This document shows, in pieces, positions 32,387-43,501 of a stretch of 64,000 nucleotides of DNA (the first letter of the stretch is position 1; every line of letters begins with the position of its first letter). The stretch covers positions 877,954-941,953 of the forward strand of contig RDEW01000008.1 in NCBI GenBank assembly GCA_011109175.1, read 5' to 3'. The notes under the pieces were generated by a model. It was not told where the DNA came from. It was given only the letters and a program-made list of their open reading frames with translations, and made no database searches. The stretch comes from Dicyema japonicum. Its lineage: Eukaryota; Dicyemida; Rhombozoa; Dicyemidae. The position numbers and the translations under genes are program-made.

Positions 32387-33190
32387 AAAGTATTAATAGA
32401 GACACCTAGTATAACATTAAGTTCACAAAAACCTGAGTCGTATCCTTAATGTCACATGACTCAGCCACTCCCATCGAAATTGCATTTTAGGGTCATCAAC
32501 TTTCTGCATCGTCACATTCCAAGACAACTAATCTATTCGCAATTGTTTTTGCGGATAACGGTGTATTTTTAATTTGATTTAAAATATCTGTTTTATTCGT
32601 AAAATTTTGAATAGTTGACAATTTTAGAAAACAGGATTTGATGTATTTACCATCTGCGAATGGTTTTCACATTTTTGTAATCTCATGACTGACGATAAAG
32701 CTTCTAAATTAGTAGTCCTGGCAGACTGCTTCCAATAATGCTGAACTTACAATTTTTATATTACAATATTTGTTTCCCGTGTTCAAGAAGGGGAACTATA
32801 GACAACATCTATATTGAGAAGAAGACATTGAGTCTACTGCAGCTACAGCGCAACGACTACGTCAACCGCTCAAACGTCGACCCATTAACCACCAAGCCGA
32901 CCGGTCTTAAGGCAATTATGTCATTTCGAGAAGAGCCGATTTCTGTTTTTTCTACAAATTAATCTACGAAAGCCGTTATAGAGTGATACCCACCCCCATG
33001 ATAGTTATTCCCCCGGTAACTCATCATAACCCACAATACGTCAATATATGATGATTGAGGTTTCAACTTTATTGTTACTTTTACATTCTTGACACAGCTT
33101 CCACTTAATAAGGCAGTAACTTTGGAGAGTCCGTAGAGGTCACAGAAGAAATGTCAACCTACTCTAGAAATAAGGAAATTGCTTACTGCA

Positions 33191-33400
33191 TCAATCATCA
33201 AACAAGAAGAATCCTCCAACGGAACGCCCATACTCAGTAATGGAAGCGATAATCTGAGGTACAACTTGAAGATACAGACTGTGTAAGGGAACGGACTTTT
33301 TACAATGATCTTCTGCACACTCAACTTCGAAGTTGTTTAAGTCTTCTGGTTGTTTGTCATGAAATAAAGGAATCAGCAAGGAAGACCTGAATCCAGCTTT
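33191..33400 (-). CDS. Coding-like ORF, unidentified
   Basis: The minus frame reads FHDKQPEDLNNFEVECAEDH, then SLYLQVVPQIIASITEYGRS and stops after FFLFDD. Amino-acid use looks natural, and the frame stays open upstream to about 33420. It may be the last exon of a host gene or an old element. No domain is recognised. Confidence 0.3.
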   Translation of the reverse strand, partial: KAGFRSSLLIPLFHDKQPEDLNNFEVECAEDHCKKSVPLHSLYLQVVPQIIASITEYGRSVGGFFLFDD

Positions 33401-33469
33401 TATGCATACCCAACAAAATCCAAAATAATGACCAATCTTTAAAATAAAAACGATATTTTATACTTAATT

Positions 33470-33790
33470 TGTTAACCCAGGATACACCGAGAATGAAGTT
33501 AAAGTGAACAACTAATTAAGTGTATCCAGTTTCCACTTGTACAGAAACAGTCCATCCGGAATCAACATAAAGGGAAAAAGACGTCCATAGCTGCAGTTGT
33601 GGAAACCCCTCCAGTGAAGTGGGGGAGAGCAAATGATCCTTTTTCGTGCCAGCCAGACACTGGGCGCCATCTAGACAGGTGGATCACATGAAGCCATTCT
33701 AATAAGAAGAGAAAGAGGAGGAACAGACATACAAGCAGAAAACTTCAACCAACTAGCCACGCAGCACTACATGTCGCCACGCGGCGAATT
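33470..33790 (-). repeat. SINE2 copy (full-length type)
   Basis: A full inverted counterpart of 19695-20017. The 3' end GATACACCGAGAATGAAGTT is at 33480, and the 5' end ACATGTCGCCACGCGGCG is at about 33770-33787. It shares all internal blocks, including GATCCTTTTTCGTGCCAGCC. Confidence 0.8.
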
Positions 33791-33959
33791 CAAAAAAATA
33801 TTTTATACTTAATTTAACGATCGTTTGGAATTTAAGAATACAACAACATAAGAAAAATTAATTTTAAAATTTATGAAATATATAAATAATTTTTTAAAGA
33901 AAAAATATCTATTTGATTTGAAAGTGGAAGCAACATAATAAACATAATTTTAATCAAGT

Positions 33960-34012
33960 GAGCTTAATGGCCACACTATTTCCCCTGACAATAGAGATCC
34001 AGTCAAGAGCAA
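33960..34012 (-). repeat. RLE1 3' tail fragment
   Basis: The minus strand reads ISIVRGNSVAIKLT and stop, matching the RLE1 terminus seen at 12180. Confidence 0.5.
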
Positions 34013-34029
34013 TAAAATTAGTGAGAAAA

Positions 34030-34260
34030 ATATACAGATAAAAAAATTGTCCCCAGAGTACTCGAGTCTATCATAGAGGCAACTGGAGGCAATTTCAGAA
34101 GAAGAAAGGAAAATGACCACCGTCCGTATAGAAAATGCGTGGGATCACGGTCGGAGCATCGAGAAAAAATGGCCCGATTATGAGAGATGCCGGGATCACC
34201 TGAATATTAGTTATTGGTTAAGACGGTGTTTCTTTGGCTTAAATCATAATAATAAAAATA
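34030..34260 (+). repeat. Retroposon 3' tail, family T
   Basis: The plus frame has VLESIIEATGGNF, RPYRKCVGSRSEHREKM and GSPEY with stop, then GGTTAAGACGGTG and a TAATAATAA-type tail. It gives the clearest view of the family T terminus. Confidence 0.5.
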
Positions 34261-35385
34261 ATTAAGCCATCCAACCACACGTAGATCCTTGGTGATCTGT
34301 AGGACCAAACGGACTAGGTTGTCCGTTTATGAGACAAGGATTCCTGACATCTCAACTACAATCGGGACTAGAATACCTTGTTACAAACTATTTTGATATC
34401 CATGACAACCAAACTCTACAAGAACAATATGGTTTGCATAAACAGTTATTTTGAGATCTCCGAATGACTTTAATCAAAAAGGGAACTCTGTTTCTTTCGC
34501 CTTTGAAGTGAACTATCAGATCGAACCCATTGGTCAGCAATAGTAGTTTTTAAGGCTTTTAAGCACCACAAGAAGAACAATTCTTATATAAGATGGACGG
34601 CATGGAAGGGGGTGAAACGATAAAATGACACTGAAAACTCACTGTGTCGTTGATGAAAAAATACTGGGATCACATAACTAGTATGGGTGACATCTTTCCT
34701 TCTGTTCTTAGGGTTAAGCAGGAAATTCCTGTGATTATAGTGGAATGAAAAGATGTCTGGATAATAGTTGAACTGTAGAGAAAAATATAATTCATTATAA
34801 TAAATTTAATGTTTTGAAAAATATATTAAAATACAAAAAATAAATATAAATAATACGAAAATTAAAATAAATTAAAATACCTGATTTTAAAAGCATTATT
34901 TAGGCAGCAATATTTCGACAATATAATTAAAATTGCCGCAGAACCTCATTTCAATAATTTTCACTTACCTGGTCGTGGTCTACTGTTATCACTCAGGCAG
35001 TGGGTCTATTGGATTGCCACCTATTGCACTGCGGGTCGCTTTCCAGTAAGGTCGGTTCCATACGGGCTGTCCTACGGCATATTTTTTCCGTGTGCTTTTG
35101 CGCATTTTCTTATTATTGACAGTTTTTAACTTTTTTTAAAGAATAAAAAGTGATTTCTGTCAACTCGGAGAGGTTACAAAAGGAACAGTTAACATCATTC
35201 ACATTATCCGGTTTACGTACGTCGGTAGAGACGGGTGGTGCCCAGATCGTAGACGAGCTAGGTTTACCCGTATGTCCATTGGAAAGGAGGATTCTGATTG
35301 GTCGATTGGAGGAGGGTGCAGGCGTTAAATGTGTCGGGGTAAATATAACAAAAAATAAGCTTGATTTAACTTAAAGTATATATTA
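34261..35385. other. No gene recognised
   Basis: AT-rich, with an open frame at 35150-35374 (RLQKEQLTSFTLSGLRTSVE) of uncertain meaning that may be an upstream part of the following RT fragment. Confidence 0.4.
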
Positions 35386-35837
35386 CACGTCTCACGTCTT
35401 CTCCCAAACGGTGTCCACCAAGGATTTCCTTTATCCACGCCTTATTCAATTTATATCTGGTATACCTCCCGACACCGGAATCCAATAACGATGTTCTACT
35501 CACATATGCGGACGACATTGTTTTGGCCTCGCGTGATCGGGATATCCAAATGCTACAGAAAGATTACAAATTAACCTGGACCGACTTAACGCCTGGGTAA
35601 TGAAGAACCGACTTACGGTAAATTCCAGAAATTCGGTCACGTCTATGTTTACTTCGGACAAAAGGTTGGGGAAGATGACTGTCAAGCTAAAATTGGACAA
35701 CATTGAAATCCCCTTTACCAAATGTCAGAAGATCCTGGGCGTGGAACTGGATACACACTTATTTTTGTAACCACACGTGGCAAACATTGTTCTGAAGTGC
35801 GAGAAGAGGATTAACGTATTAAAATGTTTATCTGGAA
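35386..35837 (+). pseudogene. Jockey-like LINE reverse transcriptase fragment
   Basis: The plus strand reads LPNGVPPRISF-type sequence, the Q-G-x-x-L block before the active site in mutated form. Then come TYADDIVLASRDRDIQMLQ (about 35497-35552), WVMKNRLTV, SVTSMFTS and KCQKILGVELD (about 35721-35752). These match RT motifs B to E in order with three frameshifts. VANIVLKCEKRINVLK (about 35777-35828) is the usual thumb segment. Confidence 0.7.
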
Positions 35838-35839
35838 TA

Positions 35840-36480
35840 TGGAAGACAGGTACCCACCCGGTCTTGAGTTCCGAAAAACATTCCGATGTGAATGCGCCCC
35901 GAACCAATACGTTCCATTTTTCGAATTTCACTGTTGTGGTAACATTTTTGTTTAAAAGCCTTTCTCCCATCTTTCTCCAGACAAATCTTCGTCCATCGGG
36001 ATTAAATAGATTAAATTTCGATTCATGACTAAAGATAACTCGATTCCAGAACATATTTGCTAACATGTTCCACTTTGTGCACTGAGAAAGTCTCGTCGTT
36101 TTGTGTTTTTTCGATAGATATGGCCTTTTCGTAGGCTGAAACGTCGATATAGTCAGTTTTTTTCAGGTAGTTCCTCACTGTCTGTGATGTGATAACAGTT
36201 CACGTTTCAGAACGTAAAATTTCCGAACATTTTAAAGAATTGAAATTAACATCACTTTTTTGTTCACCTTTAATTATTTCGAGATCATCAGAGTTAAGGG
36301 AAAATCTTCGCCCTGAGCCTTTTTTTCTCTCGAAGGAATCATTCATGGTGAAATTTTTAATGACTCTCGAGATAGCACTGAGGGATCTTTCGGTAAGATT
36401 TCGAATTTGTCGATATGACGTTCCAACTTTATAATAAGCAATAATTTCTCCTTTTTCTTGCTATGTAACTTGTAGAACCA
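35840..36480 (-). pseudogene. Tc1-like transposase relic
   Basis: On the minus strand the 35725-36066 frame has FWNRVIFSHESKFNLFNPDG and RRFVWRKMGERLLNKN, then KFEKWNVLVRGAFTS. This is the Tc1 catalytic segment where the family has V-I-F-S-D-E-S; the Asp is replaced by His here. Upstream to 36480, in other frames, is a helix-turn-helix stretch (SYRQIRNLTERSLSAISRVI) and KGSGRR. Frameshifts and the lost Asp show it is inactive. Terminal repeats were not found. Confidence 0.7.
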
Positions 36481-37080
36481 TGTAACAAAAAACAACACGT
36501 GTAATAAAATAAAAATGGGTTCAAAAAACTTTGGAAAAATAGAGAATTTTTATTTGTTCTCTTTTATTTTGTTCGGAAAAAACTGGATTCAATTACATAC
36601 CAAAATATAGGGCGTTTTAATTTTTTTAAAAGGCTAAAGTTAAGTTTGTATTTTTAAAATTCAATTTTTGTAAAAAAATTAATCATTCAATAGAAAAAAA
36701 TACGAAGAAAATAAGTGTTCCGTTTTTTATGTATTTTTATTCATTGAATTACTTGAACAGGATATTCCTACAAGGATAAAATTGAGCACGTTCTTTTTAA
36801 ATTTAATTCAAAATAATTTCAAAAAATATAATTTAAAATAGACTAATATAAATTACTAAAGATTTTTATGCGGACCCAAGTGCTCTCGTCAATACCAACA
36901 GAAAATGTAATGAATGAACTGATTTTTGACTTGGTTGATTATGCAAATCTGTGGAAAGATCCGAAATTCTATTCGCCACAGAATTTCTTGTCAAGCTAAT
37001 AAACCTGTAAAGCTAATAACTGCCGAATGTTTGATTCTTTAATATTTTAAAACAAATTTATTTAAACAAAAAAAATTAAG
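36481..37080. other. No gene recognised
   Basis: Very AT-rich; no feature supported. Confidence 0.45.
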
Positions 37081-37083
37081 TGT

Positions 37084-37488
37084 CTATTTTTTGAGTCTTG
37101 AGACATGTATGCCTTTTAGTTCCGTCCCATCTTCAGATCGGATTTTGCATACTTCGTGTATGGCTTCAATGATCAAATATTTCTTCTCCAAAATTTGGTC
37201 AGAGTACATATCGTCTATTTTTTGAATTGCATATTCATCTTGACTCAGGAGTATATAGTCCCCCACGTTAATAATTTCTTCATAGAGCTTCCATTTTCGA
37301 CGTTCTTCCATTATTAAGCCTGCGCATTGTAGCATGACGTAGGCTTCTTTCCTTGCTTCTTCTAGTTCGTCAAAATTACATCCGAGCAGAAATTGTAGAT
37401 GATCATTAGGCACACCGTTCGATTGATTAACAACACCCATGAAAAGATAAAATGGTACTGCTTTCGTGCTTTGAGATGAGTCGATCAC
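37084..37488 (-). CDS. Integrase C-terminal-like ORF
   Basis: A 134-residue minus frame. SSQSTKAVPFYLFMG resembles the HSSTK-x-PF-x-LxFG motif that ends integrase cores of Ty3-like and KRBA2-like elements. It is followed by a helical stretch (EEARKEAYVMLQCAGLIMEE), VGDYILL and a small beta region with KKYLIIEAIHEVCKI, DGTELKG and SRLKK, as in the SH3/chromo-like C-terminus. No protease, RT or catalytic DDE core is visible nearby. It could be an orphan from a retroelement or a domesticated integrase. No stop interrupts it. Confidence 0.5.
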   Translation of the reverse strand: MIDSSQSTKAVPFYLFMGVVNQSNGVPNDHLQFLLGCNFDELEEARKEAYVMLQCAGLIMEERRKWKLYEEIINVGDYILLSQDEYAIQKIDDMYSDQILEKKYLIIEAIHEVCKIRSEDGTELKGIHVSRLKK

Positions 37489-37890
37489 AACAAAAATCTG
37501 TAAATAAAATCATTCCCCATGAATTATTTTCGTTTTTTTTCAGCATCTCGAAATTTCCTGGAATGGATAGGAGTAATCGCGGGCTTAGTAACCATTAGTT
37601 TCTTCAACTTACAGTGGACAACAACTTTGCCGACCTCAAGTCTCGAAATTGTTAACATTTTTTGCCAAAAATCTGATTTTCATTCTTTGTTTAGGCTTAA
37701 TATCGCTCGGCAATTCATCTTGCGACTAAAATATCTTAATTTTGTTAAGTTCTTCTGTTGTCAGTTTATATAAACCCACAAGAATGATTTATGATTAATT
37801 ATTTTTCAAATAGAATATTTTTTAGTTTGTTTTTATAACAATTCTAATAAACTTCCCCTATTTATTTTGTGTAAATATTTTTTTGGGAAT
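37489..37890. other. No gene recognised
   Basis: The minus strand shows short coding-like pieces (TTEELNKIKIF, then DIKPKQRMKI) that may be upstream parts of the integrase-like ORF; frames are broken. Confidence 0.3.
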
Positions 37891-37903
37891 AAGCTAGACA
37901 TTC

Positions 37904-38222
37904 CCGGGTGGCATAGTGGTTAGGTGTCGGGCTTAAGTGACTTATGTTGCGGGTTCGATTCTCGCTGCTGTTCACCTGGTGGAAAGTTCCACGCATCTAC
38001 GATGCCAAAAGGGTTTGACGAGTGACGCCGTCATCAGTGGATACTCACTGCGGTACTGGATTGTCTAGAAAGGTCCACACACAAGAAAAAGAAAAAAAAG
38101 TGAAGATCATTCCTTGGTTCTAAGATTAGTTAAAATTAACTGTTCTTTACTTAAATAAAGTGTGTGTCCTGCCTATGCGTAGCTATAAATATTATGGCTC
38201 TCGTGAAAAGGCTATTAAAAAA
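37904..38222 (+). mobile_element. SINE1, complete copy with target duplication
   Basis: A tRNA-derived SINE. The A box is GTGGCATAGTGGTTAGGTG and the B box GGGTTCGATTC. The body holds GTTTGACGAGTGACGCCGTC and ATTGTCTAGAAAGG. The tail has TTACTTAAATAAAGTGTGTG, TCCTGCCTATGCG and GGCTCTCGTGAAAAGGCTAT, then A-rich. It is flanked by a perfect 13-bp duplication AAGCTAGACATTC (37891-37903 and 38223-38235), the mark of LINE-driven retroposition. Transcription would be by RNA polymerase III. Confidence 0.92.
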
Positions 38223-38409
38223 AAGCTAGACATTCTTCACAACGGAGGTGACATTTTATAATTGATATTTTCAAAAAAAACTATATAATATATTTTATTT
38301 TGTATTATTAATAATTTCATCCAATACTATGTTTTCAGAAAAAAATATTTTTTTCGTATTTTGAACATTGACCTCGCAACTCTGGCGTGCCACAAATCTG
38401 GACTGTTAC

Positions 38410-38470
38410 AATTAATGGTGAACCTACCCTTCCATGCTCGAACTAGTCGGTGTCCGGCGGGGACGGTTGT
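38410..38470 (+). repeat. RLE1 fragment
   Basis: PSMLELVGVRRGR equals PSMLELVGLCRR at 21.99-22.02 kb and breaks off at GGCGGGGACGG, almost the same base where the MULE cut the other copy. What follows is unrelated to the MULE. Confidence 0.6.
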
Positions 38471-39285
38471 CAACTGTAACGCGCCTCATTGGGCACGGTT
38501 TCCGCTTGTACTTTAGTCTTTTGCGATGTACATTAAGAGTGCTTCATGAGGAGGGTTGTCTGGGCTTTTGGCTTCCCTTAGAATCTTCCTCTGTTTTTCG
38601 ACGATTCGGTTATCCGTTGAGACATAAGCTATCTCCAGTCCTGTCACTTTTGCTGAGGATAATCATATCAGGAAAAGTATATCAATTTGAATTTGTGTAG
38701 TGACGCTCATTAAAAGTATTTATCACCCATTTAACTAAAAGAAATCGAAAGATAGATATCATTAAAATTTCCACTATCTACGACGGATTTATGCGAGCGG
38801 TTGATGACCTCCGCCTACTTGTTCTGTGTGATGAGGTGATTAATCAATCATAACACATCTTTGGGAGCCATAGAGTGCGATGGTTTTTCACTGCGCCTAG
38901 GAATGGTTTTGTGCTAGCCGTTGCAGAAAGAGCTCAATGGATTACGTAAACTTAAAAAATGTCGATAATAACGTAATTCAATCGATAAACTCAGATAATT
39001 TTTGTTTTGTACATTAAGCTAGTTCAAATTGACACATGAAAGTAATCAGTTAACAACGTTCTCTGATGTTCCGGAGTGTGTCTACGTTAGACTACCAACG
39101 ACCTGATAGAAGAGGATGATTAGTTCGATCTGAATAACCCAGAAAGTTAGTAAAAAATTAATAAAAGCCAACCTAAAGCCGAACACTGAGAATGTCGCTG
39201 TAAGTCGGAACTAAATTAACGTATCGCTGAATCGAAATTTGTGCGTCAAAGTTCAAAATATACGCAAGCAACGTATTTATTAAAG
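38471..39285. other. No gene recognised
   Basis: Open frame 38434-38700 is RLE1 for its first few residues and then unrecognised; nothing else is supported. Confidence 0.4.
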
Positions 39286-39793
39286 ATGAAGAAGTACTGG
39301 GCGGATTTTCTGAGTGGTATCAATATAAATGATTTTAGCTTACTCTGAAGAACTTGAATCAGAGACAACTACGGAAGTGATCTTGAAAGAGTCCACTGAG
39401 GAAATCGAGGACATGCAATTTTACCTAGAAAAATGTGATTATAAGAGGAAACTAAGCCAAATTAAACCCGATAGCTTCATAAGCTTGATAGATTCGATTG
39501 TTGGGAACTATGATAAAAGATTTTTTCCAGACTTCTTCGAATATCTTGACTACATAAAAACAGAAGTTGTTGATTTGCAGAAGTTCTTCGACCTCCATAA
39601 TCTCCACCCACTGATAGAATTATATAGCAATTCCTTTGATGACCAGCACTTAGTCAATGAGGCAAATGAATTAATTGGAATTCATAAAAGCAGGGAGATC
39701 TTTACGACAGTTCATCAATTCTGTGACTTTGAAAATTTTTATGATTCTCAGGAAAAAACTGAGATGAGCTCTGAAGCTAAAAGAAAGGCTTAA
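39286..39793 (+). CDS. Unassigned gene with a 25-nt intron
   Basis: The model has exon 1 39286-39313, a GT-AG intron 39314-39338 (25 nt, GTGGTATC to GATTTTAG) and exon 2 39339-39793. The product is 160 residues. It begins MKKYWADFL, spliced to TYSEELESE, and continues with an acidic stretch, then a mostly helical region (SFISLIDSIVGNYDKRFFPD, FFEYLDYIKTEVVDLQKFF, LHPLIELYSN), ending SSEAKRKA. Joining the exons gives an in-frame ATG in a clean frame, and the intron size agrees with the 14-3-3 gene. Exon 2 alone is the longest clean open frame (154 codons) outside the LINE. I recognise no domain; a decayed transposase segment is the main alternative. It is not clearly disrupted. Confidence 0.55.
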
Positions 39794-40829
39794 TGATGTA
39801 TGCTATTTAAATTTAATATTTAATCAATAAATAAATTTTATTTTTTTTATAAATCAATAATAATTTAAAAGTTCTCATTCCTACGATGTTATGGAGTTGT
39901 TAAAAGGGATCTTCCTACTTTTCTCCCTGGCCTAACCCTCTGATGAAGATTGCATTATGAAAATTATTCCGCTAAAGAATGAAGTGATGTCCGCGACGGT
40001 AGGACGTGGGACAAAAATGAAAGAGGGCGGACCTACTTCTCCACCTCTCTTCGGAAGGCTGTAATGAAGTATTGAAAGATGGATTTGGTCGGCACAAGCA
40101 GATGTTCTTTCTTTGGATCATCCTTGGATTAGTTAGTTATGACTATTTGTGTTGAACTTACAATGGTAAGCCTGGGGTTAATAATAATAATGTTATGGAG
40201 TTACACTTTCTCTGCTCAGGGACTTTTATAAGAAGTCACTGACAACTTTGCCACCAATAATGAACATCGATCTAAAACATTATAAGACGCAGATGATATA
40301 GACAGCCTACGAAAATTTGCAATCTCCAGAAGAGAGTGGAGGAGTCAAACAGACCTGTCGATGTACAATCGACGGGAAGGAGATAACTTTCTTATTGCGA
40401 ATGTGCATAATAATAAGTTCACATTCTTAGAGCCATCGTAAGAAACGAAGTCGAGTGTGATTTTTAACATGAATCTTCTATTTATTTACATAACCACAAG
40501 AATTACCGAGAAAGAAAGTAATCGAACAGATTAGATGATCTCGCTTCCCTATCACTTTCGCCATTTTCATCCTGTTCTCATCAAGGGACCTCTCCTTTTC
40601 CGGAAGTGTCTGCGCTTGTGCGTATGCGGGAAGTCGATGGGAGAAGGATATCTCAGGAAAGATTTACCATTTAAGATCTTGACACGTTTGAATATAGTGG
40701 ATTCCCTTGTTCTTTGCAGAACTGGAGGAATCCGCGGCCATTCCTTCATATTGACGACTCAGACAATAAGTAACGAGGGTATGGTCCGTTCGAGTCTGTA
40801 AAAGGCGTAGAATATTCTCATGTGGACTA
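39794..40829. other. No gene recognised
   Basis: 3' flank of the preceding gene (AATAAATAAA at about 39825), then degenerate sequence. A SINE2-like tail (CTGGGGTTAATAATAATAAT) lies near 40170-40190. Confidence 0.4.
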
Positions 40830-40873
40830 CTACAACTAGATAAGAGTACCCAGTTTCCACTGTTACGGAAACA
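40830..40873 (-). repeat. SINE2 fragment
   Basis: AACTAGATAAGAGTACCCAG, TTTCCACTGTTACGG and AAACAGAGTCC are the SINE2 3' half reversed. The hAT copy follows immediately. Confidence 0.5.
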
Positions 40874-42080
40874 GAGTCCTTTAATTTAAATTGCGCATGT
40901 CTAAATGAAGTCTTGTGACTGCATATCTTAAAGTTCGATCGCATCGAGAAAATTATATTGCCTTTGGTTTCACATGGACTGGGGACATGGATTCCCTCTA
41001 CCACTGTGCTGTGTGTAGTGAAAAACTTGCGAATAGTGCTATGGCTCCAACGAAACTTAGACGTCATTTTTCCACCAAGCACCCTGAACTTTCAAAGAAT
41101 AAAAATAATATTTTATGCGGAAATTAAACCAGAATAAAGTTCAAGCATCCTGTTTTACAAAAAATCAAAATAAACGAAAAAGCACTGCATGCTAGTTTTT
41201 CTGTTGCTGAGATTGCATCTAAAAAGTATGAAATCGCATACTCTCGCCAAACTGTTATTTTGCCTGCATGCAAAGAAGTAGTGAAAATAATGTTCAGAGA
41301 AATTGCTGCCTCTGAGATCGACTTAATTCCTATTTCTAATAATTATGTGAGCAGAATCAAGGATATGTCTGATGACATTGAAACCACTTTGGTTCAGCGA
41401 ATAAAAATCTGTGTTTTTTACGGTTCAAGTGGATGAAAGCTCAGATATTACAGGAAGAATGCAACTCTTTGTTTTCGTTCGATATTTGAACGATGAATCT
41501 ATTGTTGAGGATTTTCTTTGCTGCAAATAGTTGATCGGAACAACAAAGGGACATGACATTTTCAATCTTATAAATTCATATTTTGAGGATATAAAGTTGG
41601 ATTGGAATGCATGTGTGGGTATCTGCACTGAAGGTGCTCCATCAATGACTGAGCAATTTAAAAACTGTTTCTTTGTCAAAAACAAGAATCCGAACATTTT
41701 TCATTTATTTTCCATCCATATCAGTTGAACTCAATGATTAAGTGAGGAATTCTTTTGCTGAGTACGAAATAACTGGAAACGAGCTATCACTAAAAGAGGA
41801 AGAACTTGCGTTTGTTTCAAGTGACAGAACGTTAAAAATGGAAAATTTGCAGAATGATATTGATTTGTTTTGGCTGATTGTAGAAGACCTGCGTTTATCT
41901 CTGTCAAGGACATACTACAGAGCTATGGTAGAGACATCAGCCTCAACCATCTCTCTCAGTAGCATTTTATTTTTTTAAATTAGTAAAATACTGATAATTC
42001 TTAAAAACTATATAAGGGTTACGTGTAAAATAAAAAATGTCGATAGGGTTCCGTGCTCTCAAAAAGGTTGGGAACCACTA
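40874..42080 (+). pseudogene. ZBED-type hAT transposase copy, 5'-truncated
   Basis: A BED zinc finger is well preserved: AFGFTWTGDMDS, CAVCSEKLANSAM, then PTKLRRHFSTKHPELSKN (40.95-41.10 kb) with the C-x2-C...H-x4-H set. After a stop come EKALHASFSVAEIASKKYEI and VKIMFREIAASEIDLIPISN, typical of ZBED5/FAM200-like hAT transposases. Then VRYLNDESIVEDF and, at 41531-41728, GHDIFNLINSYFEDIKLDWN with CVGICTEGAPSM of the catalytic core. The C-terminus is rearranged. The right end AGGTTGGGAACCACTA is intact (one change from CACTG); the left end is lost in the SINE2. It is the longer relative of the element at 16869. Confidence 0.85.
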
Positions 42081-42384
42081 TTCTAACCCAACAATATTCT
42101 ACCATAAGGTAAATTCAAATAGTCATTCAGGAAGGAACCTAAGGGAGAATATTTGCTTTTACCGACTAAACACATCTTTCAATAGTACATTATAGGCTTC
42201 TGCTTCAGAAGAGAAGTAGGTCTGCATTCTTCCATCGTCATCACAAGTCTACTATCGCGGAATCGATTCATTCTTAAGCGGCATAGTTTTAATAATATAA
42301 TCTTACTAGATGATGTAGTCAGGGAGAAGGTAGGAAGATCCCTTTCTACTACTGTGTCATGTCAGAAAGACTCGTCGCCTAACG

Positions 42385-42470
42385 TTGGATATGTTCGACA
42401 AGATTCGAACCCACGATCTACAGATCTGATGGCATCAGACGTTACGTTCAGCTAGAAGGCCAATAAGGAA
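42385..42470 (-). repeat. tRNA-like SINE head
   Basis: The minus strand has TAGCTGAACGTAACG (A-box-like), a hairpin TCTGATGCCATCAGA, and the B box GGGTTCGAATC. The T stem is nearly all wobble pairs, so it is a tRNA-derived repeat rather than a tRNA gene. Confidence 0.5.
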
Positions 42471-43125
42471 ATAGACATTATTAGAGAGGGGTCAACCACT
42501 CATCCAAAAAAATTATAGTTAGATTTATTAATTAATGTAAGATTTTGACTAATTTTGATTAATTTAATACCTATTTATTATTAAAAATTGTTGTACAATA
42601 TGGCGAACCTTTTAATACATTTATATATTATTAGGCGTGTGTTACCACGTTGTTGTGGTGCTTCGTTGTGTTATGCTTAGTCTATATTATTTTTGTATTG
42701 TCATACATTTTCTTCTTTAATATATTATTGGATTCATCAAATAGAGTTGAAGGCTGTTATCAAAACGTCTAATATATATTTTGTATTTTGGTATCCCTTA
42801 AATATGGATTATTCTTCACTATTTGATTTGTCCCTATTTATATTCTCTCCTCTATATTTCTTTTTCTCTCCAGTCAATAATTCATCTAGCTGTCCCAATT
42901 CACTGAAAATCTTAATTTTTTAATTGCTTCTCGTGTTAATTCCACACCAACCATATTTTATGTCACCGTCCGTTGAAGGTACTCTTGACTAATTCTGTTC
43001 TCTGATCCATAAAATTTCTTCTAATTTGTTGGCCACCTCTCTTCCACTTTTATTAAGTATATTTCTTGTGAATGCATATTTTGATAATATGTCTACTACC
43101 TTTTTGTCCTTTTTTAGACTATCCA
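42471..43125. other. No gene recognised
   Basis: AT-rich; an open frame at 42693-42923 has no recognisable domain. Confidence 0.4.
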
Positions 43126-43129
43126 GTCC

Positions 43130-43300
43130 CGCAATGAATGTCCACTGATGACGGCGTCACTCGTCAAACATTTTTTTGCCCCGTAGATGCGTGGAACCTT
43201 CCTCTAGGTGAAGAGCATTCCTCCCTTGATTAACTATTATAACTGTTTTTTGCTTAAAATAAAGTGTGTTTTCTGTCTTTGGGGAGCGATAACTGATATG
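43130..43300. repeat. SINE1, rearranged (head inverted, tail forward)
   Basis: 43140-43205 is the SINE1 body on the minus strand (GACGGCGTCACTCGTCAAAC). 43225-43290 is the SINE1 tail on the plus strand (TGCTTAAAATAAAGTGTGTT). The two halves point in opposite directions. Confidence 0.6.
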
Positions 43301-43501
43301 GATAAATAATAAACTTCTAACCTTTTAAGACCAATCAGATCAATTTGGAATCTCACATTAAGCAAATCAGCCAACAAAATATATACAATTTTTTACAACT
43401 TTACGAAAAAGTTAAATTCTTTTAAATTTGTAATAAATAAAAATTTAGTCAAAAATAACTTTGATAGAATCGAAAATGTTTTATATTTATAGCAGCATTT
43501 C

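Noticed and set aside
36189-36434. Plus-strand gene over the Tc1-like relic
   Set aside because: It is the antisense of transposase sequence; the minus strand carries the family motifs.
42385-42470. tRNA gene on the minus strand
   Set aside because: Good A/B-like boxes but a wobble-only T stem, no acceptor stem and a short anticodon loop.
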